From Cymbomonas tetramitiformis (taxonomy: Eukaryota > Chlorophyta > Pyramimonadophyceae > Pyramimonadales > Pyramimonadaceae), in NCBI GenBank assembly GCA_001247695.2, contig LGRX02026005.1:20257-84256 (forward strand): 64,000 bases of DNA, given 5' to 3'. A program made the translations under genes and the position numbers. Positions 19,792 through 30,546 of the stretch are shown piece after piece. Positions within the stretch are counted from its first letter, which is position 1; the number at the start of each line of letters is the position of its first letter. Below the pieces are notes generated by a model. That model searched no databases. It saw nothing but the letters and a program-made list of their open reading frames with translations, and was not told the DNA's origin.

Positions 19792-20821
19792 GGGTTGGGC
19801 AGAGGAGCTGGTGCAGGAGCTGCAGCGCGAGACGGAGCGTTGCAGGGCGGAAGCCCTGGCACCAGAGACGAGGAGGTGCTACGGCACAGGGGTGAGAGCC
19901 TTCGTCACCTTCTGCATTGCCTTCGCCTGCATGGGGTGCCTGGACCCCCTCCTGCCAGCCACGGACGCCACTCTCTGCATGTTCATCACCTTCTCCAGCT
20001 GGTTCGTGCAGCCCGACACCATCAAGAACTACCTGGCAGGGGTTCGGCAGCTGCACCTACAGCGAGGGCACGAGTGGGTGCCGGTGGCAGCCAGGCACGC
20101 GGTGGCGGCCACCCTCCAGGGGGTGAAGCGGTGCTGGGGGAGGCCCCCCAAGCCGGTCATGCCACTCACATTGGCAGACCTGGCTAAGATGGCGCTGCTC
20201 ATCTCCACGCATGACCTCACCCAGATGTCACTGTGGGCGGCCATCCTCGTGGGCTTCTTCGGGTTGTTCCGGAAGGACAACCTCACCACGGGTAAGACAG
20301 GTGCGTGGAACACGCGGGGGGCGCTGGTGAGAGATGACATCCTGTTCCAGGGCGACATGGCGGTGGTGTGGGTCAGGGTGCGCCACAGTAAGACCATTCA
20401 GTGCGGAGAGCGGCAGCACTGGGTGCCGCTTCGGGCGGTGCCGGGATCGCTCCTGTGCCCGGTGCAGGCGCTCGCGCGCCTCATGGCGAGCACGGCGGGG
20501 CGGCCAGGGGACTCGGCCCTCTTCGTGATGGAGAAGGCGGTGGGCAGGCGGGCCTCGGTGGTGCCCATGACCCACGATGCGCTGGTCTCAGGCATCAAGG
20601 CCTTGGCGGAGCGGGTGGGGCTAGACCCGGCCAGCTATGCCGGGCACTCCTTGCGGAGGGGCGGGGCCACAGCGGCCATGCGCTTGGACGTGAACAGCCT
20701 CTACATCAAGATGCAAGGTGATTGGAAGAGCGACTGCTTCGAGCGCTACTGCGAGCTGGACACCGAGCAGAAGCTCATCCTTCCCGGAGCCATGGCAGAG
20801 GCCGCGGCAGCGCTGCTCTAG
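19742..20821 (+). CDS. Tyrosine recombinase of the PAT/Ngaro-like element
   Basis: This catalyses integration of the element by strand exchange. The frame overlaps the end of the RT frame by about 50 nt. No ATG lies near its beginning (TTG at 19742), so translation may depend on the upstream stop at 19789. An N-terminal SAM-like core-binding domain (AEELVQELQRETERC onward) precedes the catalytic domain. The catalytic residues are visible: Arg in GLFRKDNLT, Lys near VRHSKT, His-x-x-Arg in HSLRRGG, Trp in GDWKSD, and the nucleophile Tyr in FERYCEL. The frame ends in TAG, about 115 nt before B1. All catalytic positions are intact. Confidence 0.88.
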   Translation: MLCGWGRSRWPSLTGREGWAEELVQELQRETERCRAEALAPETRRCYGTGVRAFVTFCIAFACMGCLDPLLPATDATLCMFITFSSWFVQPDTIKNYLAGVRQLHLQRGHEWVPVAARHAVAATLQGVKRCWGRPPKPVMPLTLADLAKMALLISTHDLTQMSLWAAILVGFFGLFRKDNLTTGKTGAWNTRGALVRDDILFQGDMAVVWVRVRHSKTIQCGERQHWVPLRAVPGSLLCPVQALARLMASTAGRPGDSALFVMEKAVGRRASVVPMTHDALVSGIKALAERVGLDPASYAGHSLRRGGATAAMRLDVNSLYIKMQGDWKSDCFERYCELDTEQKLILPGAMAEAAAALL

Positions 20822-20936
20822 ACAGGTGATTCACTCGTGCACTCGGCCCTCCCATGCCTCCGATTGGGTGAGTGTGCCTAGGGCCCTTGAGAGAACCCCA
20901 GACTCTGTCCGGAGAGCCCCTGCTAGGTGCAGGATT

Positions 20937-21399
20937 GGGTGGAGGCTGCTGCTGAGAAGCTTCTACGCTACTGAGAGGAAGCTACTATCCGTTGCCGTTA
21001 GCCAGAGAGGCACAGCCAGAGAGGCTTAGGCACGGAACTAGCCGCGCAGCTTCGTAGCAGCAGCCTGCTCCCTGACAGACTGTGAGACACTCATCCAGCC
21101 AAAGACTCGGGAGTAATGGAGACAGATGGAGAAGAGAAGGTAGAGAGCCTAAGAGCAAGAGAAGGCAGAGAGCCTAAGAGCAAGAGAAGGCAGAGAGCCT
21201 AAGAGAAGACTCGCCAGAGAGGCAGAGCACCGAGAAAAGAAAGCTTGCCAGAGAGGCCGTAGCTTGAGAAGAGAAAGAGAGGAATAAGACTTGCTACACT
21301 AAATGTAATCTATAATGAATACTAGCAAGCATCCATTCCTGCTCGTGCTTGCATTGTGTTGCTTGTGTGCACCCTGCTTGCATTTCGGTTCATGAATAA
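20937..21399 (+). repeat. Split direct repeat B1
   Basis: 463 bp, matching B2 at 21698-22160 with about three differences seen. It contains a purine-rich tandem block (AGAGCCTAAGAGCAAGAGAA repeated, about 21135-21205). It joins A2 directly at 21399/21400. Confidence 0.9.
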
Positions 21400-21644
21400 T
21401 TCACAATTATCGCTCGCGATAATTTCGGTTATTCAGAACTGAGAAATCGAGCAGGCGCGACTTTTGTCGCCCGGGAGAGGGCCCGATCGGGAATACGACA
21501 CATTGCGAGTGGCGTCCCGATCGGGGTGTCACGGGGGTGACACCGTCCGCAAGGGAGTATCAATTGCGGACGCCACAACGGGGAGTCAGTTTCCACACTT
21601 CCGAATCCCGAAAGCCCCTGCTTTCTGCTCTGAAGTTTGTAAAA
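21400..21644 (+). repeat. Split direct repeat A2
   Basis: 245 bp, the same as A1. The B1-A2 junction is the expected template for second-strand synthesis and circle formation in PAT/Ngaro elements. Confidence 0.9.
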
Positions 21645-21697
21645 CCCTCCCTCCCGTCCCTGCTGACTCTGTTGGTTGTGGTTTGGGGGAAGGGTCA

Positions 21698-22160
21698 GGG
21701 TGGAGGCTGCTGCTGAGAAGCTTCTGCGCTACTGAGAGGAAGCTACTATCCGTTGCCGTTAGCCAGAGAGGCACAACCAGAGAGGCTTAGGCACGGAACT
21801 AGCCGCGCAGCTTCGTAGCAGCAGCCTGCTCCCTGACAGACTGTGAGACACTCATCCAGCCAAAGACTCGGGAGTAATGGAGACAGATGGAGAAGAGAAG
21901 GCAGAGAGCCTAAGAGCAAGAGAAGGCAGAGAGCCTAAGAGCAAGAGAAGGCAGAGAGCCTAAGAGAAGACTCGCCAGAGAGGCAGAGCACCGAGAAAAG
22001 AAAGCTTGCCAGAGAGGCCGTAGCTTGAGAAGAGAAAGAGAGGAATAAGACTTGCTACACTAAATGTAATCTATAATGAATACTAGCAAGCATCCATTCC
22101 TGCTCGTGCTTGCATTGTGTTGCTTGTGTGCACCCTGCTTGCATTTCGGTTCATGAATAA
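21698..22160 (+). repeat. Split direct repeat B2
   Basis: 463 bp, the copy of B1. The element ends at GAATAA (22160) and copia leader sequence resumes at CGCCAAATTT. Confidence 0.9.
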
Positions 22161-22680
22161 CGCCAAATTTCAGCTGACGTTTTCTCGCCCCTGGGGGGTG
22201 TGTCAGCAAACGTCTCGGCAGTACCGGCGGTGTGGCGTACGGCGTGGAAGACATGCTAAATAATAAAGAAGACAAAACTATAAGCAAGGTACACACTAGC
22301 AATCCCTAGCAGGGAATAACAAGCAATCAAGCAATCAAAATTCACAACAGGAGCACCAAGAGGGTGCCAAAAAGAGAAGAGGGAAGAAAGCCTGTGATGC
22401 AAAAACAACACGGTTAGCAGTTAGTGGCGATGGCGTGGAGGAGCTTGTCGTTCAGTCTCGCGTTTTTGAAGGGTACTCGCGCGAGTTTACCAGGGTCCCT
22501 ACGGTTGATCAGGCCGTCCCAGGATGTTCCTAGTTAATTTAAACGCTGAACCGGAACGTACGATTCCTCTCACTCACCACTACTTGCCTACTTTACTTCC
22601 ATGATCCCTACTTGGCGCGCCCCCTTGGCGCTTCCCTAAGCGTTTAGCCGACCATAATCGGCTCCTAGCCTTAGGTCGGT
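22161..22680 (-). other. Copia 5' leader
   Basis: 520 bp between the PAT/Ngaro-like insertion and the primer-binding region. In the sense strand it lies upstream of gag. No frame of note is seen. Confidence 0.6.
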
Positions 22681-22694
22681 GGTGGGGCCAAACC
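22681..22694 (-). promoter_or_regulatory. Candidate copia primer-binding site
   Basis: In the sense strand GGTTTGGCCCCACC follows the 5' LTR. TGGCCCCACC would pair with a tRNA 3' end of ...GGTGGGGCCA. It is offset 4 nt from the LTR. It is not the initiator-Met site TGGTATCAGA common in copia elements. Confidence 0.45.
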
Positions 22695-23026
22695 TGCGAG
22701 AAGACCCAGTCAGAAAACAGACAGGTCAAACAGGAAGCACTGCAGCGCTCAGGGTTTCGCACTCAGAATCTCTCTCAACATACAGAATATATAATATATA
22801 TAGTTCTAGTATGCTGAGTGTGATGCGAAATGAGCTAGTGTGCTCTGTCTCATGTGACAACCGAACTCGATCAGAGGAGATGACAATCAGGTCAGTGAAG
22901 TAGTCAGAGGTGTCGAGCCGTATCGGTGATGACAGCGGTCAGGTCGAGTCGGTGATGACTGCGGTCATGACGGGTCGGTGATGACAACTCTGATGACTGA
23001 GCTCGGACTGAATGTCAACTCCAGCA
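22695..23026 (-). repeat. Copia 5' LTR
   Basis: 332 bp, nearly identical to 5455-5786. The right flank is the duplication TAAAT at 23027-23031. Confidence 0.92.
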
Positions 23027-23205
23027 TAAATGACAAATGATGTGACTTATCATCTCGATGACATGTACAGTCATAGTCGACCGTACTGACGACTGTCTGT
23101 CATTATAATATATGACATGACTCGACATGACATGACATGACATGACATGGTATGACAGGTATGACAGGTATGACACATGTGTCATCGGTCATAACCCTGA
23201 CAGAT
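23027..23205. repeat. Interspersed repeat family R, copy 1, right part
   Basis: This matches 35283-35449 after the copia insertion is removed. It includes a variable (CATGA)n tract and ends at the shared border GGTCATAACCCTGACA. Confidence 0.85.
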
Positions 23206-23217
23206 CTCCCGTCTTAA

Positions 23218-24067
23218 CCCCTTAGCTGCGACACGTTGAGAATTCTCAACAAGGCCTCGAAAATGAGAGCGTGGCTTACCATGAAACTGCATACGGTATG
23301 CGCGGTTGGCGCATCGAATATTGTAAGGTTTGTGGGTGCACTCATGATATATGGCTACAGGTTAACCAATAGTATAGCACATATACTAGTGCGATATATC
23401 TCTCACGTGTTAGTATTTCCAAACCCAAATTTGTCTATTTGTGTCATTTTGCGCTTAAATTTGGCTTTGAAAAGTAGCTAACCAAGCCATAAACATCCCG
23501 TATTGGTAAGCATATACGTGGCCATGTGGAAATATACGATAGAAATGGATCCCAACGCCAGTCTCGCATGCAACATGGGGTATTATATCACCACATAGTC
23601 TCATTTTATGAGCAAAATCACCTGAGTTTTAGCTTAAGTATGGAAAACATTTCTTAAGTGAGGAAAACATTTGAATCCAAGTGTTTTTTCGGTGTTTTTT
23701 TTGGCCATTTTTGGTATTTTTTGGCACATTGGGCGGTATTAATGCGTACTATGGATTAGGGATAGTCTAACATGTTAATTTCCTCGATATTTTACCATGA
23801 TACAGGTCAATAAGACTGCAGTCAGGCATCGTACACAAGACGTATGCGTAATTTCTATGCTCAAAATACTCAAAATTTTGGTCGGATAATCCATATATCT
23901 CGAGATATACGATAGATATAGCTATACCATGATTCGTTGTGGCTTATTTGATGGTCTCCTATAACATACATGATGTCGTATGCGTGCATGCGGCCATGAT
24001 CACGCAATACTTTGAATTGTCCCCAAACCACATATTTTTGAAGAAAATTCCAACCGCAACTAAGGGG
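23218..24067. mobile_element. Non-autonomous piggyBac-type element
   Basis: An 850-bp element flanked by TTAA on both sides (23214-23217 and 24068-24071). The termini are inverted: CCCCTTAGCTGCGA on the left, and CCCCTTAGTTGCGG on the reverse strand at the right end. TTAA target duplication with CCC-type termini is the hallmark of piggyBac. No transposase frame is present; the longest ORF (23236-23481) is not recognisable. The interior is AT-rich. Confidence 0.7.
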
Positions 24068-24071
24068 TTAA

Positions 24072-25168
24072 AAGAGTTGTGACCTCACAACGGGCATACC
24101 TTTGTATATGTCTTTGATGTCTTTGCTGTTGTTACTTCTGCTGGTACCAGTCTTCTTACACCGATTTGAGGCGTCCCTCATGGTGTTTTTAGGATATTGG
24201 GGGGAACTGAGTCCACTTTAGTCCCTCACCTTAGGCAATAGCCTTACAGTTCTTAGGATGTAGCCCCCATGAATTGCGTATCGTATTGCAGAGTGACGAT
24301 TCAAGGTTCAATGAATTGCGTTTCGTGATACAGATTGACGCTGGATTACTGATTGATTCACACGTATCGTGTTTCAGAGTGACGATTCAAGGTATCCGAG
24401 GTTTATGTTACGGATTATTTGCGCTAGCCGTCGTCGCTTTTGCGAACGATGATCCCACGATTTAACAATTTATAATCGCACGATTCTCGGCCTTATATAT
24501 ATATATATATATATAACTGATCGTTTGCTGTTCGTTTCCACAGTTATTATATATTGTGCACCCAACCCTTCCTCCCCTCTTGAAGCAACTTCGGAGGTTC
24601 ACAGGCGGTCATGGGGAGCCCTTTGGATGTTTCCGGAGTTATTTCACCGGGGGCTTGTTTTAATGCAAACGGAGTGGCCCTGCTTAACGGGGTTGGACTT
24701 ATAATCCTTTACCCGGTCTGCTCAACTCCTCAATTATTGGTCCAGTACGCACGCTTTGACGAACATCTGTCGCGATGAGTGAGAGTGGATTCGCCACGTA
24801 CTAATGTGAAATTTATTTTAGTTATGTTTGTCAGGCATACCTTAGGATCACAACTCCGTCTACCTCAGTCGATGTCTCCGGTAGCTTCGGATGACTGGCC
24901 ACAGAATCCGATGACTAACCACGGTCTTGGCAAAGGTAGCATTTAGCAGTTTTTATTCATCCACAGATATGATATCTCGCATGTGTGCGTATCTGTGCAA
25001 GGGTATGATTTTGCGGTACAAGGCTCACTACACCTTTAGCAAGGAAGGATCAATTTCCCGCTCTATGCAACATACTGATAAAACATTAAGAGCAAGGTAT
25101 ATAGATGATCGACATGTATTAGTATATATTACAAGAAGTAAGGGCATCAGGCTTAATATATATAATGT
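24072..25168. other. Non-coding; probable 3' flank or LTR of the gypsy element
   Basis: No gene is seen. Repeated GAGTGACGATTCAAGG motifs lie at about 24290-24400, and a (TA)n tract at about 24496-24514. On the minus strand this is downstream of the gypsy chromodomain, so a 3' LTR is expected. I found no matching direct repeat to the right of gag. Confidence 0.3.
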
Positions 25169-25899
25169 TTAGCCTTCATAGGCAGCTATCATGTCTGCTG
25201 TATTGGTCAGCTCTGTGGCTTTGACCCAGGTGGCATGCTCAGGGCCGTAGCCTGCATATCGCACTAAGTAGTACTTGACACCTCTAGTGATCTTATCTGA
25301 GAGTATATGTGATATCTCAAACAGTGGTTGCCCTTCTTCGGTGATCATCTGTGGCAGAGGCAAAGGTGCTTGGATCGAGTCCGTTATACAGCTCTATTCT
25401 GGATACAGGCTGTACCGGATGGATACGGATATCGAGGTTTCCGAAATCTAACTCGTATGCACGCCCATGGCTTAGCACTTTGGATATAGTAAACGGCCCA
25501 ATATATGGCTGCTTGAAGTGTCTGCCTGCCTCTGTCAAACCAATCCATTGGATAAACTCGGTCCGTAAAAGAACTTTCTGCCCTACTGCATATTGCCGGG
25601 GCATGTGAGTCTTATTGAATCTGGCTTGGCTAATTTCTGCTGCTCGGGAAATGTTATCTACCGCATTGGCATGTACAGCCGAGTACTGGTCAAAATGATC
25701 TCGAATAGCATTCTGTATTGGAACAGGAGCTTCTGGCGGAATAGTGATTGCCAGGTCATGAGGCGAAAGTGGCTGCGCCATCGAGTCGAGATAGAATGGT
25801 GAATAACCAGTAGATGCAGAAACTGTGTTGTTAATTGCAAACTCCACCAGAGGCAACTTGTCCTCCCACGAATTGGCTGAAGTATCATTGCAACAACAC

Positions 25900-25977
25900 C
25901 TGTGGATGAAAAAATACCATCTAATCAGTTTATAAACCAGAGGATGGTGAATATCGAATCAACAAATTGAAAAGTAC
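25900..25977 (-). other. Intron-like 78-nt insertion in gypsy integrase
   Basis: The insertion begins GTACTTTT after CTCAG and ends TTCATCCACAG. Removing it joins codons as IEDILR-CCCNDTSANS, in frame with the continuing integrase (LPLVEFAINN). Kept, it introduces TGA. GT-AG borders, a pyrimidine-rich 3' end and restored frame support a spliceosomal intron. Confidence 0.65.
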
Positions 25978-28900
25978 CTGAGGATATCCTCAATGAAAGC
26001 ATGGCTCCTCTCATTGGCTGCATTCGACTGTGGATGGTGTGAAGACGTCATAGACAATCTCGTACCAGTAGATTTCCACAGTGTCTGCCAGAATGTAGAG
26101 GTGAATCTGGGGTCTCGATCTGAGATGATGTTCCTCGGAAGACCATGGAGCTTGAAGATATGCTGCATATATATAGAAGCAGTATGCTGAGCTGTCCAGG
26201 TCATGCTGAAGGGAATGAGATGACAGCGATGAGAGAATTGGCACATTACCACAAATATACTGTCGTGCCCATTAGTGGTGATAGGCAGATCAGTAATCCA
26301 GTCAAGAGATACATCAAGCCATTTTGTCTTAGGCACACAATATCGTATATGTGACAGACCATAAGGTTTGTGTCGCCTCGTTTTCTGACGTTGACAAACG
26401 GGGCACTCCCGAATGTACTGGATGGCTGCCGTCGTCATTCCTGGCCAATAATATCGGCTACGCAGTAGATGAAGCATGCGACTTTTGCCTACATGACCAG
26501 AAATAGTGGCTGAGTGGCACTCATGAAGGAGAATGTGGCGAAGCTGTGTGATCTCACCGTCATCTGTAGGGACCTTGGCTGTAGGTGGAATGTACAGCTG
26601 TCTGCCATATATGGTCTTGCGATAGATCAAGCCCTGAATGAGCTCCCGGAAGCTGTAGCTACTGACTGACTGTGATGAAGTCGATGATGTCAGCTTAGCC
26701 AATATAGTTTGTGCAAATGTGTCACGATCATACTGGGATATAATGATGTCGTGAAGCTGATGAGCTGATGAAGAAGATATAAGAGCAATGAATGTAGGAT
26801 CTGCAGATGGCATGACTGGAACCTCGCTGATGTCTATATGCTGCAGACAATCAGTGAGTTCAAAGAGTGTAGAGATGCGAGTGAGTGCGTCTGCCACCTT
26901 ATTCTTCTCGCCAGAAATATGCTCTATTCGGAAGTTGTACTCGGAGAGCTCATCCAACCACCTTGCCTGTTTGGGGCTTAGTGTGGATTTAGACTGGAAA
27001 TAAACCAGTGGCTGATGATCTGAGCGTACAATAGTCTCAGGAGCTCCTAACAAGATATGGCGAAAGAATCGGAAGCCCTCCACAATGGCAAATAGCTCGA
27101 TCTCAGGAATAGGCCAACGTCTCTGTGTATCGGAGAGAGTGACGCTGTGATAGCCACATGGCTTCATACCTTTTCCTTGATTGATCCTGTAGTATCACTT
27201 GACCAACATGTGTGCCTGATCCATCGACCTCCATAATAGATGGCAGTTTCTGATCTGGAAGCTGTAGTACTGGAGCATTGCAGATGGCACTTTTGAGGTT
27301 AGCAAATGCCTGCTGCTGCTCAGATTCCCAGACAAACTCTGCATTATCTTTAAGGAGACGATTGAGCGGCTCGGCAATCTTGGAGAACTTTGGTATGAAT
27401 CTCCTAAATCGACCGACCATGCCCAAGAATGACCGAAGGGATGACTTGTCATCTTTAGCCATACGGCGTAGAGGCTGCTTTCCAACGGTAGGACCATAAG
27501 ACACTGGAGGCTGTATTGCCATGACTGCTCGGATTCTGTCTTCGATGATGGATAAGCCTGCTTCAGAGATGTGATGTCCGATAAAGTCTATGGATCTGAC
27601 GAACAACTCCACCTTGGAAGGCCTGATGAAGAACTGGTGATCTCTGCAACGCTGGAGAAACTGTCGGACATGACTCACGTGGCGGCTGTCAAAGTCCGGA
27701 CTGTATACGATAGTATCATCCATGAAAATGACAAGGAACCGATCGATGAAGTCGAAGAATGCCCGATTTCCTACACGTAGAGCTGTTGCAGGAGCATTGG
27801 TCAATCCGAAAGGCATAACTGTCCACTCATAGGAACCGTATCTGGTGCGAATAGCTGTTTTGTGAATGTCATCTGGATGTATAGGGATCTGATGGAAAAA
27901 CTGATTGAAGTCAAATCTGCTACTAAACCATCGTGCACCTTTTAGTTGTTCAAGAAGGGTGTCGTGAGGTGGCAATGGATACGTGTCCTTAATTGTGATG
28001 TTATTAAGGGCTCGATAATCACAGCACATCCTCCACTTCCCACCTGGCTTAGGAGCGAAAATGATTGGACATCCATATGGAGATGATGACGGACGAAGGA
28101 TACCCAAGTCGACATATTTGATGATCTGTCGTTTGAGCTCTTCCATCATGGGCACTGGTATTGTACGAACTGGCTGCGATGGCGGCTTGTGCCCAGGTTC
28201 AATGTTGATTCGATGATAACCACCTTCAAACCGTTCTGGCCTATGACCAGCTGGAAGATCCTCCTGGAATATGTCTGAAAAGTCTTCCCTCATTTGATCA
28301 CGTGCTGCTGTGACCTCTGGGTCTTCCATAGTGGTGTCTGAGTCTGCTGCTGCGAAGACCAGTTCACCATCGACCTCTGAGAGAAAGAAGAGATAAGCTA
28401 CGGCTTCTTCAGCCGAACCACTGGATCGAATACGACGTAGGTGCTTTCTCATGGTGGTGGCACTGACCAATTCCATTTCAGGAAGGCCATCTGAGCCTGG
28501 AGTCTGTTCAACTCTGGATAGTACTGTGCGAACACTGGAGCCTGATGAGTGCTTCCTAGTGATCGTCAGATTTTTGGACTGGAAGTCAATGTGTGGATTT
28601 CTCCTCTCCAACCAATCTTGACCCAGGATGACAGTGAAGGGTTTCATGTCAATGATGTAGAAATCCTCTGTGTCCTTATACTTACCCAGCGTGAATGTAG
28701 CATTGGGAAGATAGGATGTGCAAGGTAGTTGGCTTCCTCTAGCCAATCCCACAGTGAATGAAGAAGAATCTGTGGGTACTATACCAAGCTGAGCAGCAAA
28801 CTGTCTGTCGACGAAAGACGATGTAGCTCCTGGATCTACCAATATGTGAGTACTCTGTCCAAATACTTTCCCTTTGTACAACAACAGCTTCTTCTGTGAT

Positions 28901-29045
28901 TTCAGCTGTGCTGTCTGAGACTGCATCTGTGCGATGTGCTCTGAGGGAGTGTCCATCTGCTGAAACTGTAATGTCAGACTGGAAAGGACTTCTTCTGAGA
29001 TACTCTCAACCCGGCCACTTGCTTCAGTGGCATCTTCAGGCTGAT

Positions 29046-30430
29046 TTACCTCGAGGGTGCTCTCAACACTGGTACCTGTGCAGTACCCTGAGAGTTTCCC
29101 TGAGGAGCTGGAGCTGAAGCTGGAGCTGGAGTTGCAACTGCTGCATTGATGCTGTGCTGACTCTTTAACTCCTTAACCAGGGTGTTGATTGTATTGATGA
29201 GTTTGCCGGACTCATTTTTAGCACCCTGATTCTGTTGCTGCTGTCTCCTGAAAGGATTCTGAGCTGGTGGTTTGCCTTGTATGGCTTTTCCATCTGGGGT
29301 CTTGGTGGAGAAACAATCCTTTGTGGCGTGATTGGTACGACCACAACGTTGGCAAGGCTGAGAAGGATTCTGTGCTTTTCCTTTCCCTTTACCTTTGCCT
29401 TTTCCACCTTTCCCTTTGCTCCGATTCTGATTGGCATTTGAGTTCTGACTGCCATTCTGGCTCTGATTCCAGTTCCTGTTGGATTTGTCATATGGCTTTC
29501 TGCCACGCCCCTTGTCCTTGTCCTTTTTGACTGGGCCTCCTGATGACTGCTCCTTCTGCCCCCGATAGTGAAGGGTCTCTGACTGCTTCGAATGAACAGC
29601 ATAATTCAAGTCGAGCAGTATCTGTGTGGTTTGTGGCCACGACAGATTATTCCTTTCATTCTCTGTTAGGAATCTTAGGTGGAACTGTCTGCGGAGATCA
29701 GGGTCCATGTTGCTGACAAATCTGTCCTTTATTAACACATCGTTCAGATCAACTGCTGCTAAAGCAGCCAGTGACGTAAACGTGCGCAAACGAAATAGTC
29801 TGAGAAAGTCTGGCTCCTTTGAGTCAGTGCCATCAGGTGTTTCTTAGCCACTGATCTTTTATGGGGGTTGCCAAATTGACTGAGGAAAATCCTTCTGACC
29901 CTCTCATATGTGGCATCTGGTTGCTGTGCCACGACCTGGAAATAGTGTCGGTCATTGTTTTGGATAAGCGTCAGGAATACTGTGATCAGGTCCTTGTCTG
30001 GAACTCCTGGATAAGTGAACTGGAAGTATCGGTCTACTGTGTCCAACCAAACTTCTGCATCCTGTCCTGCTTTAAATTCCTTAAGTGGTGTCATTTTCAC
30101 CTTTGGAACCAAAGTGGGTGGAGCTGGTGCTGGAACAGAATCATCATCAGGATCTGTAAAAACTATTGGAGCATTGTCTTCTGTATACTCATCTTCTGGT
30201 TCCTTTGGTTCATTCTCAGGATCCTTATATCTGCTCATGTCGGGCCTCATGCGACTGATATTGTCGAAGTACCCTATCTGGTCGAATCTGGTCTGAGTAT
30301 TGTCATAACCAGCGATCCACTTGGGAATCTTGAACCGACTGTATGCATCATAGGAGCCTAAGATGTCAAAGAACCATGTTGATGGATCTGCATTGATGAC
30401 TGGGATTTCTGGTTCTTCCTCTTCTGCCAT
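29046..30430 (-). pseudogene. gag: Gypsy Gag with CCHC knuckle, one frameshift
   Basis: The start is the ATG at 30430. The N-terminal ~220 residues include the helical capsid-like part (KMTPLKEFKAGQDAEVWLDT, then ERVRRIFLSQFGNPHKRSVA). A one-base frame change near 29780 moves the reading into the second frame, which continues as TSLAALAAVDLNDVLIKDRF. A basic Gly/Lys-rich tract (GKGGKGKGKGKGK) and a zinc knuckle (CQRCGRTNHATKDC, near 29340) follow. Gag ends in TAA at 29046-29048, 46 nt after the slippery heptamer. Without the internal shift this would be a normal chromovirus Gag of about 460 residues. Confidence 0.8.
29094..29100 (-). promoter_or_regulatory. -1 ribosomal frameshift site, G GGA AAC
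   Basis: Gag codons read CAG GGA AAC TCT, placing G GGA AAC in the zero frame. The -1 frame continues GGG AAA CTC TCA and stays open into protease. After a 6-nt spacer, GGTAC-TGCACAG-GTACC can form a stem-loop. An outer CTCTCA/TGAGAG pairing is also possible. It is the same heptamer as in the copia element. Confidence 0.72.
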
Positions 30431-30546
30431 CTAAGAAACAAAACACAACACCAAAGATGCCTTCAGCTAACTGAGTGTGTGTGTTGGTATATATATATAT
30501 ATATATAGTATATATATCTATGTTATATACATATAGTATATCTGTA
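30431..30546. repeat. Gypsy leader with (TA)n microsatellite
   Basis: The short stretch upstream of gag ends in TA-rich simple sequence (about 30490-30540). No primer-binding site was recognised. Confidence 0.4.

Larger units (their letters stand above)
14188..22160 (+). mobile_element. PAT/Ngaro-like tyrosine-recombinase retrotransposon
   Basis: The element shows the split direct repeats of this class. A1 (14188-14432) is repeated as A2 (21400-21644). B1 (20937-21399) is repeated as B2 (21698-22160). The order is A1-ORFs-B1-A2-B2, with B1 and A2 directly joined. It encodes two small Cys-rich ORFs, Gag, RT-RNase H with a methylase-like domain, and a tyrosine recombinase. No target duplication is seen at the junctions, as expected for recombinase-mediated insertion. 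It sits in the copia leader, 47 bp before the gag ATG, so it is younger than the copia insertion. A 53-bp segment (21645-21697) between A2 and B2 is not present next to A1. RT is broken by an 8-nt insertion. Confidence 0.9.
5455..23026 (-). mobile_element. Ty1/copia LTR retrotransposon, host to a nested element
   Basis: The element is transcribed leftwards. The 332-bp LTRs at 5455-5786 and 22695-23026 start TG and end CA in the sense strand. They are flanked by the 5-bp duplication TAAAT (5450-5454 and 23027-23031). By eye I find a single difference between the LTRs, near 5543 versus 22783, so the insertion is young. In sense order: 5' LTR, primer-binding region, 520-bp leader interrupted at 22160/14188 by the PAT/Ngaro-like element, gag-protease, pol, ~700-bp 3' untranslated region, polypurine tract, 3' LTR. 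The domain order protease-integrase-RT-RNase H is that of Ty1/copia. Both large frames are open. Confidence 0.93.
25169..29100 (-). pseudogene. pol: Gypsy pol: protease, RT, RNase H, integrase, chromodomain
   Basis: Read from the slippery site. Protease has VDPGATSSF (near 28850; Ser replaced by Pro relative to DSGA). RT has FDFNQFFHQI, MPFGLTNAP and FMDDT (28000-27700). RNase H ends in GEKNKVADALTR (near 26900). Integrase has the HHCC zinc region (GHVGKSRML ... CPVCQRQK) and D-D-E residues in SLDWITD, ISDRDPRF and AANERSH. A C-terminal chromodomain (YYLVRYAGYGPEHATW) closes the frame, which ends in TAA. Frame disruptions: an extra A in an A-run near 27165 in the RNase H region, a shift near 25355 before the chromodomain, and the insertion at 25900-25977, which contains a stop. 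Probably inactive, though integrase itself reads well if that insertion is spliced. Confidence 0.85.
25169..30430 (-). mobile_element. Ty3/gypsy chromovirus, decayed, LTRs not resolved
   Basis: The domain order, read leftwards, is Gag with zinc knuckle, protease, RT, RNase H, integrase, chromodomain, which defines a chromovirus. It has three single-base frame disruptions (near 29780, 27165 and 25355) and an intron-like 78-nt insertion in integrase (25900-25977). The gag-pol junction carries G GGA AAC (29094-29100). LTRs could not be matched on the two sides; the element at 30547 may have split its 5' region. Confidence 0.85.
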
